From contig NZ_QYAD01000001.1 in assembly GCF_016758255.1 (NCBI RefSeq), positions 868,001 through 932,000 of the forward strand: a stretch of DNA of 64,000 bases, given 5' to 3'. Each line of letters opens with the position of its first letter. The stretch's first letter is position 1. Shown here in pieces: positions 8,714 to 16,797 of this stretch. The translations under genes were made by a program, and so were the position numbers. The notes beneath the pieces were generated by a model. It did no database searches. It saw only the letters and a program-made list of their open reading frames with translations, and was not told the origin of the DNA. This DNA is from Leucobacter chromiireducens subsp. chromiireducens. Lineage in GTDB: Bacteria > Actinomycetota > Actinomycetes > Actinomycetales > Microbacteriaceae.

Positions 8714-9739
8714 TTAGTCCTTCTTCTTCGTGCTGTACTTCGAGGTCAGTGCCTCGAGCTCGGACTTGTGCTCGTCAACAAACTTCTGCTGCGCGTCGAA
8801 CATGATCTTCTGCTCGGTCTTTTCGAAGTCGACCTTCTTCTTGCAGCTGAAGTCTGCGGTGGCCATCTCGATCTCGCGCTTCTGGAACTCGTCCTTCTGC
8901 TTCTTGCTCGGCTCCTTGTACTCCTCGTCCGTGGACTCACCCAGGCTGTAGTACTCCTCGTTCATGGAGTTCTGAGCGGTCATGGGGGACGTGAGGTCAG
9001 GGTAGCCCGCATCAGCCATGCAGTCTGACCACTTCGTGTTCAGCTTCTCAATCTCGGGGCTCAGGTTCTCCTCGTCCCACATGCCGTTGTACATCTCGTT
9101 CATCGCGGCGAAGAGATCAGCGAACTCGGGGTCCTCGTAGGCCCCGGCCATGTCGCCGTTCACCTCGTGCTGTGCGGCGCCGTAGCAGCCCTCCTGCGTC
9201 CAGTCGCTCTGGTAGCTGCCGCTCTCCTCCATCTCGGCCATCTGCTCTTCGGTGGGGCCGGTGCCGTGGAGGGTCTCGTAGAAGGCCTGCTGCTCGGAGT
9301 CGCTGAGCGACTCAACGTACTTCTGGTTCGGATCAACCTGCTCCTCGCCGGGCTCTTCGGGCTGGTCGTTCATGCCCGGCCAGTTGACGATGCCGTAGCC
9401 GTACTCCTTGACGAACTCTTCACTGCCCCACGCCGGGCCGTCCTGTTCGTCTTCCGAGGAGATGACCACGCCGCCTGACTGCGTGTTGGGCTTGTACTCG
9501 AAGCCCTCCTTCGTCATGCACTCGGCGACGAGCTCTTCGATCTTCAGCTGATCCTTGTCGAGCTTCTCCTGCGTGTACTCCTCGCCGTCCCAGAGCACGG
9601 AGAGGTACTTGTCGAGCGGCCCCTCCTCAACCTCGGCGTTCGACCCGCCCTTCGCGGAGCTGCAGCCGCTGAGCGCGAGCGCAGCGATCGCCAGAGACGC
9701 GGGAAGCCAAATGCGTGCGGAACGTGTGCGTGAAGACAT
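8714..9739 (-). CDS. Large acidic lipoprotein, first gene of exporter operon
   Basis: 341 residues from the ATG at 9739, which has a strong GAGGTGG ribosome site; a frame extension to 9799 lacks one. Signal peptide with lipobox ALSGC, then a very acidic mature protein (many Glu, Asp, Gln) with isolated Cys residues (VAECMTKEGFEY, CYGAAQHE, DCMADAGYPDL, DFSCKKKVDF). I recognise no family. The conserved-looking Cys-Met pairs resemble those of other uncharacterised actinobacterial lipoproteins encoded beside MacAB-like systems. Its position as leader gene of the exporter operon suggests a substrate-capture or accessory role, which is inference. Confidence 0.82.
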   Translation of the reverse strand: MSSRTRSARIWLPASLAIAALALSGCSSAKGGSNAEVEEGPLDKYLSVLWDGEEYTQEKLDKDQLKIEELVAECMTKEGFEYKPNTQSGGVVISSEDEQDGPAWGSEEFVKEYGYGIVNWPGMNDQPEEPGEEQVDPNQKYVESLSDSEQQAFYETLHGTGPTEEQMAEMEESGSYQSDWTQEGCYGAAQHEVNGDMAGAYEDPEFADLFAAMNEMYNGMWDEENLSPEIEKLNTKWSDCMADAGYPDLTSPMTAQNSMNEEYYSLGESTDEEYKEPSKKQKDEFQKREIEMATADFSCKKKVDFEKTEQKIMFDAQQKFVDEHKSELEALTSKYSTKKKD

Positions 9740-9752
9740 GCCACCTCGATTG

Positions 9753-9796
9753 TGAGTAGTTCGTTGCAGAGACCCCGCAACACATGAGTAGTTCGT
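9753..9796 (-). repeat. 12-bp direct repeat, candidate operator of exporter operon
   Basis: TGAGTAGTTCGT occurs at 9753-9764 and again at 9785-9796, 32 bases apart (about three helical turns), immediately upstream of the lipoprotein ribosome site. Between them is the inverted repeat GTTGC/GCAAC (9763-9767, 9777-9781). Paired half-sites on one DNA face are typical for response-regulator dimers, and a LuxR-type regulator is encoded divergently at 11612. The rest of the 302-base gap up to 10041 holds the kinase promoter and the short frame described separately. Confidence 0.5.
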
Positions 9797-9970
9797 CAAG
9801 CTAGCACAGCGACGGCGGCGCGAGCGTCGTTTTCCACAAGGTCGGTACCCGGGTACTACGGTCGAATGTGAAAACTGCGCACGCCTGTGTGCCCGGCGAG
9901 CCCTCCGCGCAGACTATGCGCACGAAACCGTGCGCCACATCCCTCAGCTGAGGGGTCTGCGCTGGGCGTT

Positions 9971-9976
9971 TATACT
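9971..9976 (+). promoter_or_regulatory. -10 element of the kinase-peptide-regulator operon
   Basis: TATACT is the best -10 match in this divergent region. Transcription would begin near 9983, directly at an ATG (9984) that is out of frame with the kinase. Confidence 0.5.
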
Positions 9977-9983
9977 GGGGCGC

Positions 9984-10058
9984 ATGCACACTCCGCAGTT
10001 TGGCGCCGCTTCCGCGCCTCGCTCTCGCTCGTGCCGCGCGCATGTCCAGCTCGGCTGA
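9984..10058 (+). CDS. Possible leaderless 24-residue uORF overlapping the kinase start
   Basis: ATG at 9984, 13 nt after the start of TATACT, opens a 24-codon frame ending in TGA at 10056-10058, beyond the likely kinase start at 10042. It could couple or attenuate kinase translation. Alternatively, a single-base sequence error between 9984 and 10042 could hide the true kinase N-terminus. Weakly supported. Confidence 0.25.
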   Translation: MHTPQFGAASAPRSRSCRAHVQLG

Positions 10059-11325
10059 GACCCGCACGCCCGCCTGGTCGCTCCCCGCATGGGTTGAGCG
10101 TTCGCCAGTCCGGGCGAAGATTGCGCGCTGGGCACTCGGCACGCGCTTCGTCGATCCGCCCATTCGCGGCTTCGCGTTGCTCCTCGGCCTGTCCGGGCTG
10201 CTTCCTTCCGCTGCGGAGAGTTCGGAACCGCTCTACCTCCTGTTTCACTACGCATCGGGCCTGCTCGTCATCGCGAGTGCGTTTATCCCGCTCGCGAGCG
10301 GCACGGTTGCCGCCGCGCTCTTCGTGGTGTTCCTCTTCGTCTTCCCCGAATACCTCAACCCGTTCTATACGGCGCTCGAGTTCGCTTCGGGGCTGCTGCT
10401 CGTGCGGTTTGCGTGGCGCTGGTCGCTCGTGATGCTCGGTGTGCTGGTGGGAGCTGGCTGGTTGGCTCGCACACTCACCCCGGAGACCGCGATGCCGCTC
10501 GGGATGCAGCTCTACTCGTGGGCGTACATCGCGCTGCTCGGTGCTGCGGCGTACCTGGTCGAGGCCCGCATCCGCCGCGAGATCGCGCAACGTGAGCAGA
10601 ACGCACGTGATCACGAGCGGGAACTCCAACGGATGCGCTTGGGCGTCGCGACGGACGTGCACGACACGGTGTCGCACGGTCTCGCCACTCAGCTCGCCAT
10701 CGTGCGCTTGCTCTCGGTTGAGCAGGACCGCGATGAGTCCGCGCGCATGCTGGGCGAACTCGCGGTGCGCACGGAGAGTGCGCAGGACGAGCTCCGCGCG
10801 CTGCTTACCGGGCTGCACGGGGGAAACGGTGCTGGCGCGCCGGCGGTGCCGGTGGGGGCCGCCGAGCTGAGAAGCGCCGTGGCGCGGCTCAGTGAGGCCG
10901 CTGCGGCGGGCGGATCCCGCATCGTCACCACATATGGTGAGTTGCCCGAGGCGATTCGCGCAGACACGCTCGATGACGCAGTGTTTGTGCTCCGCGAATT
11001 GGTCACCAACATCATCAAGCACGCCTCTGGTGAGGGGGAGCGTGCGCTTCGCGTGCGCACGATCACTGATGCCCGGGGCACGTGGCTGCTGCTTGCGTCG
11101 GAGAATCCGGTGGCGAGCCCCGTCACCCAGGTGCCCTGGAGCCTCTCGGCTCGCGTCACCCAGCGCGGTGGCGTGTGCGAGGCAGAGACCGTGCAGGATC
11201 GCTACGGTGTGCGCGTGCTCCTGCCGCTCAGCGGCGCGCAGATTTCCACACACGGTTTGGCTTCGGAATCGTCCCCCGAGCGGGGGATGCTGGATTCTGG
11301 GAAGGTCGATGAAATGAGGGTGTGA
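10042..11325 (+). CDS. Membrane sensor histidine kinase (NarL/DesK-type, HisKA_3)
   Basis: 427 residues from ATG 10042; a TTG at 10000 would add 14. The N-terminal 180 residues contain several hydrophobic helices (GFALLLGLSGLLPS, LLVIASAFIPLASGTVAAAL, VMLGVLVGAGWL, YIALLGAAAYLVEA) and no large extracellular domain, as in kinases that sense membrane or peptide signals. Dimerisation helix with DVHDTVSHGLATQLA, phosphoacceptor His about residue 207; a HATPase domain follows, with N-box LRELVTNIIKHASGEGE. The last glycine box is weak. No Shine-Dalgarno precedes 10042. The stop overlaps the secreted-peptide gene by four bases, so the kinase and peptide are co-translated. Confidence 0.88.
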   Translation: MSSSAETRTPAWSLPAWVERSPVRAKIARWALGTRFVDPPIRGFALLLGLSGLLPSAAESSEPLYLLFHYASGLLVIASAFIPLASGTVAAALFVVFLFVFPEYLNPFYTALEFASGLLLVRFAWRWSLVMLGVLVGAGWLARTLTPETAMPLGMQLYSWAYIALLGAAAYLVEARIRREIAQREQNARDHERELQRMRLGVATDVHDTVSHGLATQLAIVRLLSVEQDRDESARMLGELAVRTESAQDELRALLTGLHGGNGAGAPAVPVGAAELRSAVARLSEAAAAGGSRIVTTYGELPEAIRADTLDDAVFVLRELVTNIIKHASGEGERALRVRTITDARGTWLLLASENPVASPVTQVPWSLSARVTQRGGVCEAETVQDRYGVRVLLPLSGAQISTHGLASESSPERGMLDSGKVDEMRV

Positions 11326-11615
11326 AAGCCCTCTTTGCTACTCTTGCCGCCACTGTCCTGCTGCTGCTCGGAGCGGTCGCTCAGCCCGCCTCAGCGACCG
11401 CGAATACGGAGGCGGTGACGATGGTCTCGGCCGAGGTGCTCGGCGCGACCGGCGTGGGTGCCGACGAGGCAAGCGACGGCGGCATCAATCTCATGGGAGA
11501 CGAGATCATTCCTGGCGATCCGTATGCTGGCCAGGAAGATGCGCGCGCCACGCTTGCCGAGTGCAAGTTCTGGTTCATCCACAACAAGCCCCTGTACCGA
11601 AAGTACTGCCTGTGA
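11322..11615 (+). CDS. Small secreted peptide with two cysteines, encoded between kinase and regulator
   Basis: 97 residues from GTG. Seen: a signal peptide (MKALFATLAATVLLLLGAVA) with likely cleavage after PASA near residue 25, an acidic Gly/Ala/Asp-rich middle (26-80), and a basic aromatic tail in which C81 and C96 bracket KFWFIHNKPLYRKY before a final Leu. A disulfide- or thioether-closed loop of 16 residues is possible. Both ends overlap the neighbouring genes by GTGA, so expression is locked to the kinase and the response regulator. I recognise no family. Pheromone, antimicrobial prepropeptide or small accessory sensor subunit are all possible. Confidence 0.8.
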   Translation: MKALFATLAATVLLLLGAVAQPASATANTEAVTMVSAEVLGATGVGADEASDGGINLMGDEIIPGDPYAGQEDARATLAECKFWFIHNKPLYRKYCL

Positions 11616-12289
11616 GTTTCCCCGCCCCCGCTGCTGCACCCGCTCCGCTTCGCGTGCTCGTCGTCGACGATGATCCGTGGACCACGCGCGCGGTTGTGCA
11701 CGCACTCGCAGGGGATCCGGGCCTCAGCCCGCTCGTCCCCGTACACAGCGGAGAGGCGGCGGTTGCGGCCTACGAGGAGCACCGGCCGGATGTGGTGCTC
11801 ATGGACCTCAGCATGCCCCCCGGAATGAGTGGGGTCGAGGCGACCGCGCTCATCCGGCGGGTGAACCCCGACGCGTGCGTCGTGGTGCTCACGACCGTGT
11901 CGCCCGGGCCCGGGGTGGCGCGTGCGCTCGAGGCCGGAGCGATCTGCGCGCTGCAGAAGACCGCGCCGCCGGACACCCTGTGCGCTGCCGTGAAGCTTGC
12001 GGCTGAGGGCGGGGCGCCCACCCTGCTGAAGCGACTCGCGAGCGACATCTCGATCGCGGGGGATACGCTCCCGGACGCGCCGATCGTTGCTCCGGTGCTC
12101 ACCCCGTCGGAGTACGCAATCCTCTTGCTGGTGTGCGAGGGCCGCAGCTATGAGGAGATCGCCGAGTCGCAGGGCATTACGGTGTGGACCGCGAAGTCGC
12201 ACGTGAAGCGGCTCCGCGAGAAGCTCGCCGCCGAGAACCTCGCGCAACTCGTGGTGCGCGCGCTTCAGTTCCGCTTTATTGGCGGCTGA
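11612..12289 (+). CDS. LuxR/NarL-type response regulator
   Basis: 225 residues from the GTG at 11612, which overlaps the stop of the peptide gene. The receiver domain has the acidic triad in RVLVVDDDPW, phosphoacceptor Asp65 in VVLMDLSMPPGMSG, the Thr of VVLTT and the Lys of ALQKTAPP. A C-terminal LuxR helix-turn-helix follows at about 165-220 (LTPSEYAILLLVCEGRSYEE, GITVWTAKSHVKRLREKL). It is the obvious partner of the kinase two genes upstream. Direct repeats in front of the divergent exporter operon are candidate targets. Confidence 0.92.
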   Translation: MSFPAPAAAPAPLRVLVVDDDPWTTRAVVHALAGDPGLSPLVPVHSGEAAVAAYEEHRPDVVLMDLSMPPGMSGVEATALIRRVNPDACVVVLTTVSPGPGVARALEAGAICALQKTAPPDTLCAAVKLAAEGGAPTLLKRLASDISIAGDTLPDAPIVAPVLTPSEYAILLLVCEGRSYEEIAESQGITVWTAKSHVKRLREKLAAENLAQLVVRALQFRFIGG

Positions 12290-12313
12290 GCGCGCGGCAC
12301 CACGCGAGCCGAG

Positions 12314-13528
12314 CTAGCGCGCGGCCGTCTCGATCAAGCGAGTGAGCTGAGCGCCCACGCGCTCGAACTCGATGAGAAACGCGTCGTGCCCGAACGGGGA
12401 ATCGATGCGGGTGGCCTGATCCCCATCGAGACTGCCCGGAGTGTGCCGCGCGATCTCGTCTTGTCCCTCGATCGTGAAGAGCCGATCGCTCGGGATGCCG
12501 ATGATGAGCGTCGGCAGATCGAGGGTTGAGAGCGCCGCGCGCACACCGCCACGACCGCGCCCGACATCGTGGGAGTTCATGGCTTGCACGAGCGTGACGT
12601 AGCTGCCTGCGTCGAAGCGGCGCGTGAACTTGTTTCCGTGGAAGTCGAGGTACGACTCCACCGCGAAGCGGCCGCCGCCGCCGAGCGGGCTCACCGCCGA
12701 CTGCCAGGACCGGCCGAAGCGCTCGTCGAGCTCCGTGTTGCTGCGGTAGTTCAGGAGCGCGAGGCGGCGCGCGGTGGCGAGGCCGTGATGCGGGCCGATC
12801 CCATCGGGGGCGTCGTAGTAGTTCCCCTCGCGGAAGCTGGGATCGGAGCGGATCGCCTCGAGCTGCACGAGATTCAGGCCGATCTGATCCGCCGTCGTGA
12901 CGGGTGGCGCGGCGATGACCGCGAGCCGGTCGACGCGATCACGGTGAGTGATGCCCCACTCCAGCGCGTGCATGCCGCCCATCGAGCCGCCGATGACGGT
13001 GTGGAATCGGTCAATGCCGAGCTCGTCGGCGAAGCGGGCGGTTGCTGCGACCTGGTCGCGCACGGTCAGGTACGGGAAGCGGCCGCCCCACTCCTGCCCC
13101 TCGGGGGAGAGCGAAGCGGGGCCCGTGCTGCCCTGGCAGCCGCCTAGCACGTTCGGCGCGATGATACAGAACCGATCGGTGTCGAGCGGGCGCCCGGGCC
13201 CCACGATCTCGGTCCACCAGCCATCGGTGGGATGCCCCGGCCCGGCCGAGCCGACCAGGTGGCTGTCGCCCGTGAGCGCGTGGAACACGAGGATCGCGTT
13301 GTCGCGCGCTTCGTTCAGTTCACCGAAGGTCTCGTAGGCGATCCGCACCGCGGGGAGCTCCCCGCCGAACTCGGTGGCGAAGGCGCCGATCGATACGAAC
13401 TGCCGCGCCCCGACCGGGTCGCCATCACGCCACGCACCAGAGATCGGGGGGCGACCCATGAGTGCGCGCAGCTGCGCGTCGGTGATGAAGTCGGTGGGAA
13501 ACGAATCCTCAGGGGTCTGCCAGTCCAT
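12314..13528 (-). CDS. metX: Homoserine O-acetyltransferase
   Basis: 404 residues, alpha/beta-hydrolase fold. It transfers acetyl from acetyl-CoA to homoserine, first step of methionine synthesis. Nucleophile elbow GGSMGG (Ser182), catalytic Asp in GIPSDRLFTI and His in FGHDAFL are present; length matches the family. ATG at 13528 follows GAGGAG closely. It lies 126 bases downstream of metY on the same strand, separated by a strong hairpin, so it may be read both from metY and from its own promoter. Some family members use succinyl-CoA; acetyl is assumed because metY follows the acetylhomoserine route. Confidence 0.94.
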   Translation of the reverse strand: MDWQTPEDSFPTDFITDAQLRALMGRPPISGAWRDGDPVGARQFVSIGAFATEFGGELPAVRIAYETFGELNEARDNAILVFHALTGDSHLVGSAGPGHPTDGWWTEIVGPGRPLDTDRFCIIAPNVLGGCQGSTGPASLSPEGQEWGGRFPYLTVRDQVAATARFADELGIDRFHTVIGGSMGGMHALEWGITHRDRVDRLAVIAAPPVTTADQIGLNLVQLEAIRSDPSFREGNYYDAPDGIGPHHGLATARRLALLNYRSNTELDERFGRSWQSAVSPLGGGGRFAVESYLDFHGNKFTRRFDAGSYVTLVQAMNSHDVGRGRGGVRAALSTLDLPTLIIGIPSDRLFTIEGQDEIARHTPGSLDGDQATRIDSPFGHDAFLIEFERVGAQLTRLIETAAR

Positions 13529-13576
13529 AGCTCCTCATTGTGCCCGTCCTGCGGGGCGGGCGGGTGAATATTACGA

Positions 13577-13616
13577 CGCGGGGGTGGGGTGCTGTTGAAA
13601 ACACCCCACCCCCGCG
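13577..13616 (-). terminator. 15-bp perfect hairpin between metY and metX
   Basis: CGCGGGGGTGGGGTG (13577-13591) pairs with CACCCCACCCCCGCG (13602-13616) around a ten-base loop. In the metY to metX direction no U-run follows, so it may be a partial terminator, a 3'-end stabiliser of the metY message or an attenuator of read-through into metX. Confidence 0.6.
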
Positions 13617-13654
13617 TGGAAACTGTGCCCTGGTGGGCGCGCGCCGTGCCCGTG

Positions 13655-14977
13655 TTACGCGCGTGCCGCCGCAACGACCGCGCGTGCGGCAGCGAAGCCC
13701 TTCTCCAGGTCCGCCTTGATGTCGTCGATGTGCTCGAGACCCACCGAGAGGCGCACGAGGCCGGGCGTCACACCAGCCGTGAGCTGCTGCTCGGGCGTGA
13801 GCTGCGAGTGCGTGGTCGACGCGGGGTGGATGATCAGCGAGCGGACGTCGCCGATGTTCGCGACGTGGCTGAACAGCTCGACGTTCTCGACGACCGCGCG
13901 GCCGGCGTCGACCCCGCCCTTCAGCTCGAACGAGAGCACGGCGCCTACGCCCTTCGGCGCGTACTGGTTCGCCGCGGCGTACCAGGGGCTCGTGGGGAGG
14001 CCGGAGTAGTAGACCGTTGCGACATCGTCGTGCGAGTCGAGCCACTCGGCGATCGCCTGCGCGTTCTGCACGTGACGCTCAATGCGCAGCGACAGGGTTT
14101 CGATGCCCTGGAGCAGCAGCCAGGCGCTCAGTGGCGCGATGGCGGAACCGAGGTCGCGCAGCAGCTGCACGCGGGCCTTGATAATGTACGCGATCGGATC
14201 GCCCACCGCGCCCGTGTAGCTGACGCCGTTGTAGGAGGGATCCGGCTCGGTGAGCCCCGGGAACTTGTCCGCGTGCTGCGACCAGGGGAAGGTGCCGCCA
14301 TCGACGATCACGCCGCCGAGGGTCGTGCCGTGGCCCCCCAGGAACTTGGTTGCCGAGTGCAGCACGATGTCGGCACCGTGCTCGAACGGGCGCACGAGGT
14401 ACGGGCTTGCGACGGTGTTGTCGACGATCAGGGGGAGGTGGTTCTCGTGCGCCACGTCCGCGACCGCGCGGATGTCCAGCACGTTCGAGCGCGGGTTCGC
14501 GATCGACTCGGCGAAGAAGAGCTTCGTGTTCGGGCGCACGGCGCGCTGCCACGCGGCGGGGTCGTCCTGATCCTCAACGAAGGTGACCTCGATGCCGAGC
14601 TTGGCAAGCGAGTACTTGAACAGGTTGTACGTGCCGCCGTAGATGGAGCTGGAGGAGACGATGTGGTCGCCGGCGTTGGCGATGTTCAGCACGGCGAACG
14701 TCGACGCAGCCTGGCCGCTCGCGAGGAGGAGCGCTCCCGTGCCGCCCTCAAGCGCGGCGATGCGCTGCTCGGCGACTTCCTGGGTCGGGTTCGTGATGCG
14801 GGTGTAGATGGGGCCGAGCTCGGCGAGCGCGAAGCGGTTCGCGGCCTGCGCCGAGTCCTCGAACACGAACGCCGTGGTCTGGTGGATCGGCAGTGCGCGC
14901 GAACCCGTCGTCGGGTCGGGCTCCTGGCCGGCGTGGATCTGCTTGGTCTCAAAGCCCCAAACGTTCTGATCAGTCAT
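13655..14977 (-). CDS. metY: O-acetylhomoserine sulfhydrylase
   Basis: 440 residues from ATG 14977, which is preceded by AAGGAG; a much longer open extension upstream to 15643 has no support and runs antisense to the SDR gene. A Cys/Met metabolism PLP enzyme making homocysteine from O-acetylhomoserine and sulfide. PLP lysine at about 211 in [13 protein letters not shown], Asp in [15 protein letters not shown], and the typical start [13 protein letters not shown]. Length about 430-445 agrees with MetY rather than the shorter MetB/MetC. Forms a methionine pair with metX. Confidence 0.94.
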   Translation of the reverse strand: MTDQNVWGFETKQIHAGQEPDPTTGSRALPIHQTTAFVFEDSAQAANRFALAELGPIYTRITNPTQEVAEQRIAALEGGTGALLLASGQAASTFAVLNIANAGDHIVSSSSIYGGTYNLFKYSLAKLGIEVTFVEDQDDPAAWQRAVRPNTKLFFAESIANPRSNVLDIRAVADVAHENHLPLIVDNTVASPYLVRPFEHGADIVLHSATKFLGGHGTTLGGVIVDGGTFPWSQHADKFPGLTEPDPSYNGVSYTGAVGDPIAYIIKARVQLLRDLGSAIAPLSAWLLLQGIETLSLRIERHVQNAQAIAEWLDSHDDVATVYYSGLPTSPWYAAANQYAPKGVGAVLSFELKGGVDAGRAVVENVELFSHVANIGDVRSLIIHPASTTHSQLTPEQQLTAGVTPGLVRLSVGLEHIDDIKADLEKGFAAARAVVAAARA

Positions 14978-15140
14978 GGTTGCTCCTTGATGCGTGTGCG
15001 CCTGGCGGCGGGAAAAGTCTGTGACGGGTGAGGGAGGTGCTGCTGGGAACGAGCGTACGAGGTTCCGCGCACCCGAGGCAACGCGGGGCGACACTGCGCG
15101 TAATGAAACCGGCGCGTGCGTGGACGCTACGCTGGCAGCA

Positions 15141-15183
15141 ACACCGGGCAGTACCGGGCAGTACCGGGGCAGTACCCGGCAGC
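15141..15183. repeat. Imperfect tandem repeat upstream of metY and SDR gene
   Basis: Three to four copies of a ten-base unit ACCGGGCAGT, the third with an extra G. They lie between the divergent metY and SDR genes, in the 259-base gap 14978-15236. I looked for the conserved core of a SAM riboswitch in this gap and did not find one. Confidence 0.6.
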
Positions 15184-15236
15184 GGTGCGGTGCGCCGACG
15201 CCGGAATGACGTGCAAGGACAGGAATGGAGCGTCGC

Positions 15237-16007
15237 ATGACACAGCGAGTAGTGGTGACCGGAGCAAGCTCGGGAATCGGCGCGGCGACGGTGCGGCGGT
15301 TCGCCGAGCGGGGCTGGCAGACGGTCGCTGTGGCGCGCCGGGCCGACCGCCTGGCGGCGCTCGCTGCGGAAACGGGTGCGCACCCCATCGTGTGCGACGT
15401 GACCGACGAGGCCGCGGTTGCCGCGCTCGCTGCGGAGGTCGCGGCGAGCGGTGGCGCGACGGGCCTCGTCAACAATGCCGGTGGCGCGCTCGGCACCGAG
15501 TCCGTCGAAGCGTCGTCGAACGACGACTGGCGACGCATGTTTGAAGTGAACGTGCTCGGACTGCGCTCGGTCACCGCCGCGCTGCTCCCGATTCTCCGGG
15601 CGGGGGCCGCCGAGAGCGGCTGGGCTTCCCTCCTGAACGTCACCTCGACCGCCGGACACAGCGTGTACCCGGGCGGTGCGGGCTACAACGCCGCCAAGTT
15701 CGCGGCGCACGCGGTCACCGGGGTCCTGCGGTTGGAGCTTGCGGGGGAACCGATTCGCGTGATGGAACTCGCGCCCGGCCTCGTGCACACGGAGGAGTTC
15801 ACGCTCAACCGCCTGCGTGGCGACGCGGCCGCCGCGGCGAAACCCTATGCTGACGTTCTGCCGCTGCAGGCGAGTGAGGTTGCCGAGGTGCTCGTCGGTG
15901 CGTTTGAGCAGCCCCCGCACGTGAACCAGGATTTGATCGTGCTGCGCCCGGTCGCCCAGTCGAGTGTCTTCCACACACACCGCGGCCCGCTCACGCCGCG
16001 GGTCTGA
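15237..16007 (+). CDS. Short-chain dehydrogenase/reductase
   Basis: 256 residues from ATG 15237, which has GGAG six bases upstream; an ATG at 15225 would add four. A Rossmann enzyme with the TGASSGIG nucleotide-binding motif, NNAGG, catalytic Ser in LLNVTSTAGHS, and the YNAAK Tyr-Lys pair. An Ala-Arg-Arg-Ala-Asp after the second strand suggests NADP preference. Classic SDR length. The closest general type is the YdfG / 3-hydroxy acid dehydrogenase group (serine or 3-hydroxypropionate oxidation), given ELAPGLVHTEEF, but the substrate is not certain. It ends nine bases before ung. Confidence 0.88.
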   Translation: MTQRVVVTGASSGIGAATVRRFAERGWQTVAVARRADRLAALAAETGAHPIVCDVTDEAAVAALAAEVAASGGATGLVNNAGGALGTESVEASSNDDWRRMFEVNVLGLRSVTAALLPILRAGAAESGWASLLNVTSTAGHSVYPGGAGYNAAKFAAHAVTGVLRLELAGEPIRVMELAPGLVHTEEFTLNRLRGDAAAAAKPYADVLPLQASEVAEVLVGAFEQPPHVNQDLIVLRPVAQSSVFHTHRGPLTPRV

Positions 16008-16016
16008 GGGCAGCGC

Positions 16017-16778
16017 ATGGTTTCCACGACACTTTCCGAGCACGGCGACTCCGCGCCCGCGGCTGGCACTCTCGACGGGCTCGTCGCCGCCGGTCGAATC
16101 GCGGCCGACTGGGGGAGCGCGCTCGCCGCAGAGGCGCCGCAGTTTGACGCCGTCACCGAGTGGCTTGCGGCAGAGCGAGAGGCACATGCGGTGCTGCCGG
16201 ATCCCGAGCTGGTGTTCGCTGCCTTTGCGCGACCGCTCGCGGATGTTCGTGTACTGATCGTGGGGCAGGATCCGTACCCCACCCCGGGCCACCCCATTGG
16301 ACTGTCGTTTGCGACGGACCTGGCCGTGCGCCCGCTGCCGCGCAGCCTGCAGAACATTTCACGCGAGTTGGAGAGCGATGTCGGCGCCACGCCGCTGCCG
16401 AACGGTGACCTGCGCGCGTGGGCGGACCAGGGTGTGCTGCTGCTCAACCGCGTGCTGACCGTGCGCGCGGGCGAGGCGGGGTCGCACCGCGGCCGAGGGT
16501 GGGAAGCCATCACCGAGTGCGCGATCCGCGCGCTGGCCGCGCGCGGGGGCCCGCTCGTCGCGATCCTGTGGGGCAACGATGCGCGAGCGCTCGCCCCGCT
16601 GCTCGGCGAGACGCCCGTGATCGAGAGCGCGCACCCGTCGCCGCTGTCCGCGTCACGCGGTTTCTTCGGATCCCGGCCGTTCAGTCGCGCAAACGAGGCA
16701 CTCGTCGCGCAGGGCGCGCAGCCCATCGACTGGCAGATTGCGGGCGCGGCTCCGGCGCAGCCGACACTCTGGGACTGA
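16017..16778 (+). CDS. ung: Uracil-DNA glycosylase, family 1
   Basis: 253 residues. Removes uracil from DNA in base excision repair. The water-activating loop [16 protein letters not shown] (Asp85) and the DNA-intercalating [10 protein letters not shown] with the catalytic His are intact, as is the uracil-pocket [10 protein letters not shown]. An extension of about 30 residues precedes the conserved core, usual in actinobacteria. Starts nine bases after the SDR gene, probably co-transcribed. Confidence 0.96.
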   Translation: MVSTTLSEHGDSAPAAGTLDGLVAAGRIAADWGSALAAEAPQFDAVTEWLAAEREAHAVLPDPELVFAAFARPLADVRVLIVGQDPYPTPGHPIGLSFATDLAVRPLPRSLQNISRELESDVGATPLPNGDLRAWADQGVLLLNRVLTVRAGEAGSHRGRGWEAITECAIRALAARGGPLVAILWGNDARALAPLLGETPVIESAHPSPLSASRGFFGSRPFSRANEALVAQGAQPIDWQIAGAAPAQPTLWD

Positions 16779-16797
16779 GTGGTCGCTGCGCATCGTG

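Noticed and set aside
14978-15236. SAM riboswitch upstream of metY
   Set aside because: I could not find the conserved core helices or junction sequences of SAM-I, SAM-II or SAM-IV classes; the region is short and holds a tandem repeat instead. A covariance-model search would settle it.
14978-15643. Long N-terminal extension of metY
   Set aside because: MetY homologues start at the ATG with AAGGAG at 14977; the extension runs antisense to the SDR gene.
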